NCBI GenBank assembly: GCA_024400635.1
Contig: JAKSMI010000001.1
Coordinates: 257,534 to 321,533 of the forward strand
Source: Bacteroidales bacterium
GTDB taxonomy: Bacteria; Bacteroidota; Bacteroidia; Bacteroidales; WCHB1-69
Length of the DNA: 64,000 nucleotides
Reading direction: 5' to 3'
Program-made: the position numbers and the translations under genes
Part shown: in pieces, positions 62,137 through 64,000 of the stretch
How the letters are laid out: each line of letters opens with the position of its first letter
How positions within the stretch are numbered: position 1 is the stretch's first letter
The notes under the pieces: model-generated
Databases searched by the model: none
What the model was told of the DNA's origin: nothing
The model's input: the letters and a program-made list of their open reading frames with translations, nothing else

Positions 62137-64000
62137 TTAATCATACATTTCGCCACCCATTTCGCCCTCATCGGTAGGCATATCCATTACGCGGCGCTTG
62201 TAATTGTTAATCTTATAGGTTACATTCAACGAGATTCTAAAACCATTGCGGTCTCGCAAACTATAGGAATCATAACCATTGCTTTCATTATATTGATAGG
62301 AATGTATCTTGGTCTGATTGACCATATACAACAAGTCTCTGACATTCAAACTTACAGTCAAACTGTTTTTCAGGAAACCTTTCTTGATGGCAAAATCAAG
62401 ACTATAGCGTGCTGAACGACGTCCCTGACCTACGCCATACGTTCCCCATCCCATACTGCCAGCTGTCAACGATGGTGAATTGTAGCGGAAATTCAACTGA
62501 ATATCCCAGAATTTGTCGAAACTGAAAGTCTGATTCAAACGAAAACGCCACTCCCAATTTCGAGCCAGATTTTCATCCAACATGTTATCACTTTCAATAA
62601 TGTTTCTATAGAAATTGAAAGAGGCATTGATTTTCCAGAATTTCCAAATCTTCTGTGTATAAATCAATTCCACACCAATATTGTGACTCTGATTCAAATT
62701 CTGATAGGAAGTCAGCGTATAAGTTTCTCCGTTGTCATACTGTTCCAACGTCGTGTAACGGGTTATCATGTTTTTACGGTGACGGTAAAATGCCGTCGCG
62801 CTAAAAAACGACTTATTGATGCTCAACTGATAGGCTAACTCCAATGAGTTCGCCAATTCAGGATTCAAATCTGGATTACCACAACGTACATTCTGACGGT
62901 CCGAAATGTTCCTAAACGGATTCAACTGCCACACGCTAGGACGTTGCACACGTCGCGAATAACTCAACTGCAAAGCGTGTTTTTCATTGAACATATATTT
63001 GACATGTACCGTTGGGAATAGATTGAAATAATTTTTCTTATGCACTTCATCTTGTGATTTCAAATCAGAAACCGTATGGGCTAATTCTCCGCGCAAACCA
63101 GCCTGAATCTGCAACTTCTTCCAAAATGTATTAGAATAAATGAAATACAAAGCATTCAAATATTCCGAATATTCGAAATTATTCAGCTGTTCATAATCCA
63201 AGCTCCACGGATCATCATTGGCAGCAAAAAATGGTGAATAGTCTTGACCAATGAAGCGATACGAGAACTTGTAACCGGTTTCGATTCTACCTCCATTGCC
63301 TACAGGGGTTACAAAATCGACTTGCGCAACGGCATTCCTATTAAGATTTTTCGTTTCAGTTTTCTGATAGTAATCAGAATCCGCAGGAAATGAAATATCT
63401 TGCAAAGACCAGCTGTAATTATCTCCAAGGCCATGATTATAGGAGACATCGGCCGTCAACTCGCGCCCCTTCATCTCAAAAGTCTTTTTATAATTGATGG
63501 CCGCATTGAAATTCATATTCTTTCCTTTACTATTTCCATACTGTCTAAAATTCTGATATGGAAGCAACTCGTCACCGAAAATCGTATAATTATCATTAAC
63601 CAATGACGAAGTGTCCCCATTCTGTCCATAACGGAATCCGAAGGTAAAGCTCAACGTGTTTTTCTTGTTGATATACCAATCCAAGCCCGTAAACACATTG
63701 TGTCCTCCCATTTTCCCATTACCATCATTACTTTGCGTCAGTTCGGTGGTGTCTTGTCCAAACCAGGTATCGCGGAGCATATTACCCCCGTTTACGTGCT
63801 TGTGACCACGATAACCATAGTTGATGAAAAAATTGATTTTATCGTAGCTATAATTAAAATTCACATTCACATTATAGTTGCTGATATATGGATTGACGAT
63901 GTAATGCCCTTCATAGGGTTCTCGAGTATAGAGAGACATGCCTCCGCCCAAGGAAAGCATGCCATTAAATCCTGATTCTTTTTTCTTCTTCAGCACCACA
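62137..64000 (-). CDS. TonB-like outer-membrane barrel receptor (5' end outside window)
   Basis: At least 620 residues; the gene runs off the window end at the 5' side. The frame's first codon is GTG, which by alignment with the 823-residue relative at 43865 is internal (IVLKKKKE...), so it is not a start. The visible part is a barrel with many aromatic strands and RRVQRPSVWQLNPFRN, the outer-membrane barrel 3 hallmark (compare RRVRNPHASQL in the gene at 43865). The C-terminus is Met/Gly/Glu-rich (PTDEGEMGGEMYD). The missing N-terminus should hold plug and carboxypeptidase-like domains. Substrate unknown. Confidence 0.88.
   Translation of the reverse strand, partial: VVLKKKKESGFNGMLSLGGGMSLYTREPYEGHYIVNPYISNYNVNVNFNYSYDKINFFINYGYRGHKHVNGGNMLRDTWFGQDTTELTQSNDGNGKMGGHNVFTGLDWYINKKNTLSFTFGFRYGQNGDTSSLVNDNYTIFGDELLPYQNFRQYGNSKGKNMNFNAAINYKKTFEMKGRELTADVSYNHGLGDNYSWSLQDISFPADSDYYQKTETKNLNRNAVAQVDFVTPVGNGGRIETGYKFSYRFIGQDYSPFFAANDDPWSLDYEQLNNFEYSEYLNALYFIYSNTFWKKLQIQAGLRGELAHTVSDLKSQDEVHKKNYFNLFPTVHVKYMFNEKHALQLSYSRRVQRPSVWQLNPFRNISDRQNVRCGNPDLNPELANSLELAYQLSINKSFFSATAFYRHRKNMITRYTTLEQYDNGETYTLTSYQNLNQSHNIGVELIYTQKIWKFWKINASFNFYRNIIESDNMLDENLARNWEWRFRLNQTFSFDKFWDIQLNFRYNSPSLTAGSMGWGTYGVGQGRRSARYSLDFAIKKGFLKNSLTVSLNVRDLLYMVNQTKIHSYQYNESNGYDSYSLRDRNGFRISLNVTYKINNYKRRVMDMPTDEGEMGGEMYD

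Overview
The window reads as chromosomal DNA from a member of the Bacteroidota, most likely an uncultured or host-associated Bacteroidales outside the genus Bacteroides. Reasons: about fifteen gene starts are preceded by the Bacteroidota -7 promoter element TAnnTTTG and almost none by a strong Shine-Dalgarno; several secreted proteins end in a type A type IX secretion (T9SS) sorting domain, which Bacteroides itself lacks; outer-membrane TonB-dependent or TonB-like barrels are frequent; and the order ftsX - DUF3098 - uppP - truB is a Bacteroidota arrangement. No rRNA, CRISPR array, intact transposase or prophage was seen.

Layout. 0-7.1 kb: a 1009-residue TPR protein with a plug-less outer-membrane barrel, then convergent recG. 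7.1-13.8 kb is the plastic part: two tandem paralogous T9SS-secreted proteins that share a nearly identical 323-bp 3' segment, an ORF6N-domain protein between them, several small palindromes, an octamer repeat in a leader, and a doubly deleted AAA+ ATPase pseudogene. 13.9-22.8 kb: pcm; a minus-strand operon tsaC-coaD-thioredoxin-like protein; then a plus-strand run lipoprotein - nadC - AsmA/DUF748 - nif3 - zinc ribbon protein. 22.8-28.5 kb: a B12-dependent methionine synthase without reactivation domain and a 1068-residue adhesin-like T9SS protein. 28.7-36.2 kb (minus): uvrA, a MurL-like PP-loop protein, and a thiamine uptake operon (TPP riboswitch - TonB receptor - PnuT); then tRNA-Val(GAC).

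36.3-39.5 kb: rnfB-rnfC without rnfDGEA, followed directly by an ADP-heptose epimerase homologue whose catalytic tyrosine appears to be replaced. 39.5-43.8 kb (minus): ftsX-DUF3098-uppP-truB-lipoprotein, then a frameshifted small T9SS protein. 43.9-46.3 kb: a TonB-like barrel receptor. 46.7-52.8 kb (plus): rfbB, purA, a tiny lipoprotein, tig, clpP, clpX. 52.8-58.1 kb: a lone response regulator, a cyclic-2,3-diphosphoglycerate-synthetase-like GTPase, a DUF1015 protein and uvrC. 58.0-60.4 kb (minus): recF with an MFS sugar transporter. 60.6-64 kb: dnaN, the RNase P RNA gene and a TonB-like barrel that runs off the window.

Most of the window is housekeeping (DNA repair: recG, uvrA, uvrC, recF; protein quality control: tig, clpP, clpX; envelope: uppP, rfbB, hldD; cofactors: coaD, nadC, thiamine uptake). 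I did not find a convincing new multi-gene defence or biosynthetic system. The best leads are the orphan rnfBC/heptose-epimerase unit, the MurL-like gene, the homogenised T9SS tails, and a shared extended promoter found upstream of three metabolic genes. All functional calls rest on reading motifs by eye; no database search was run.
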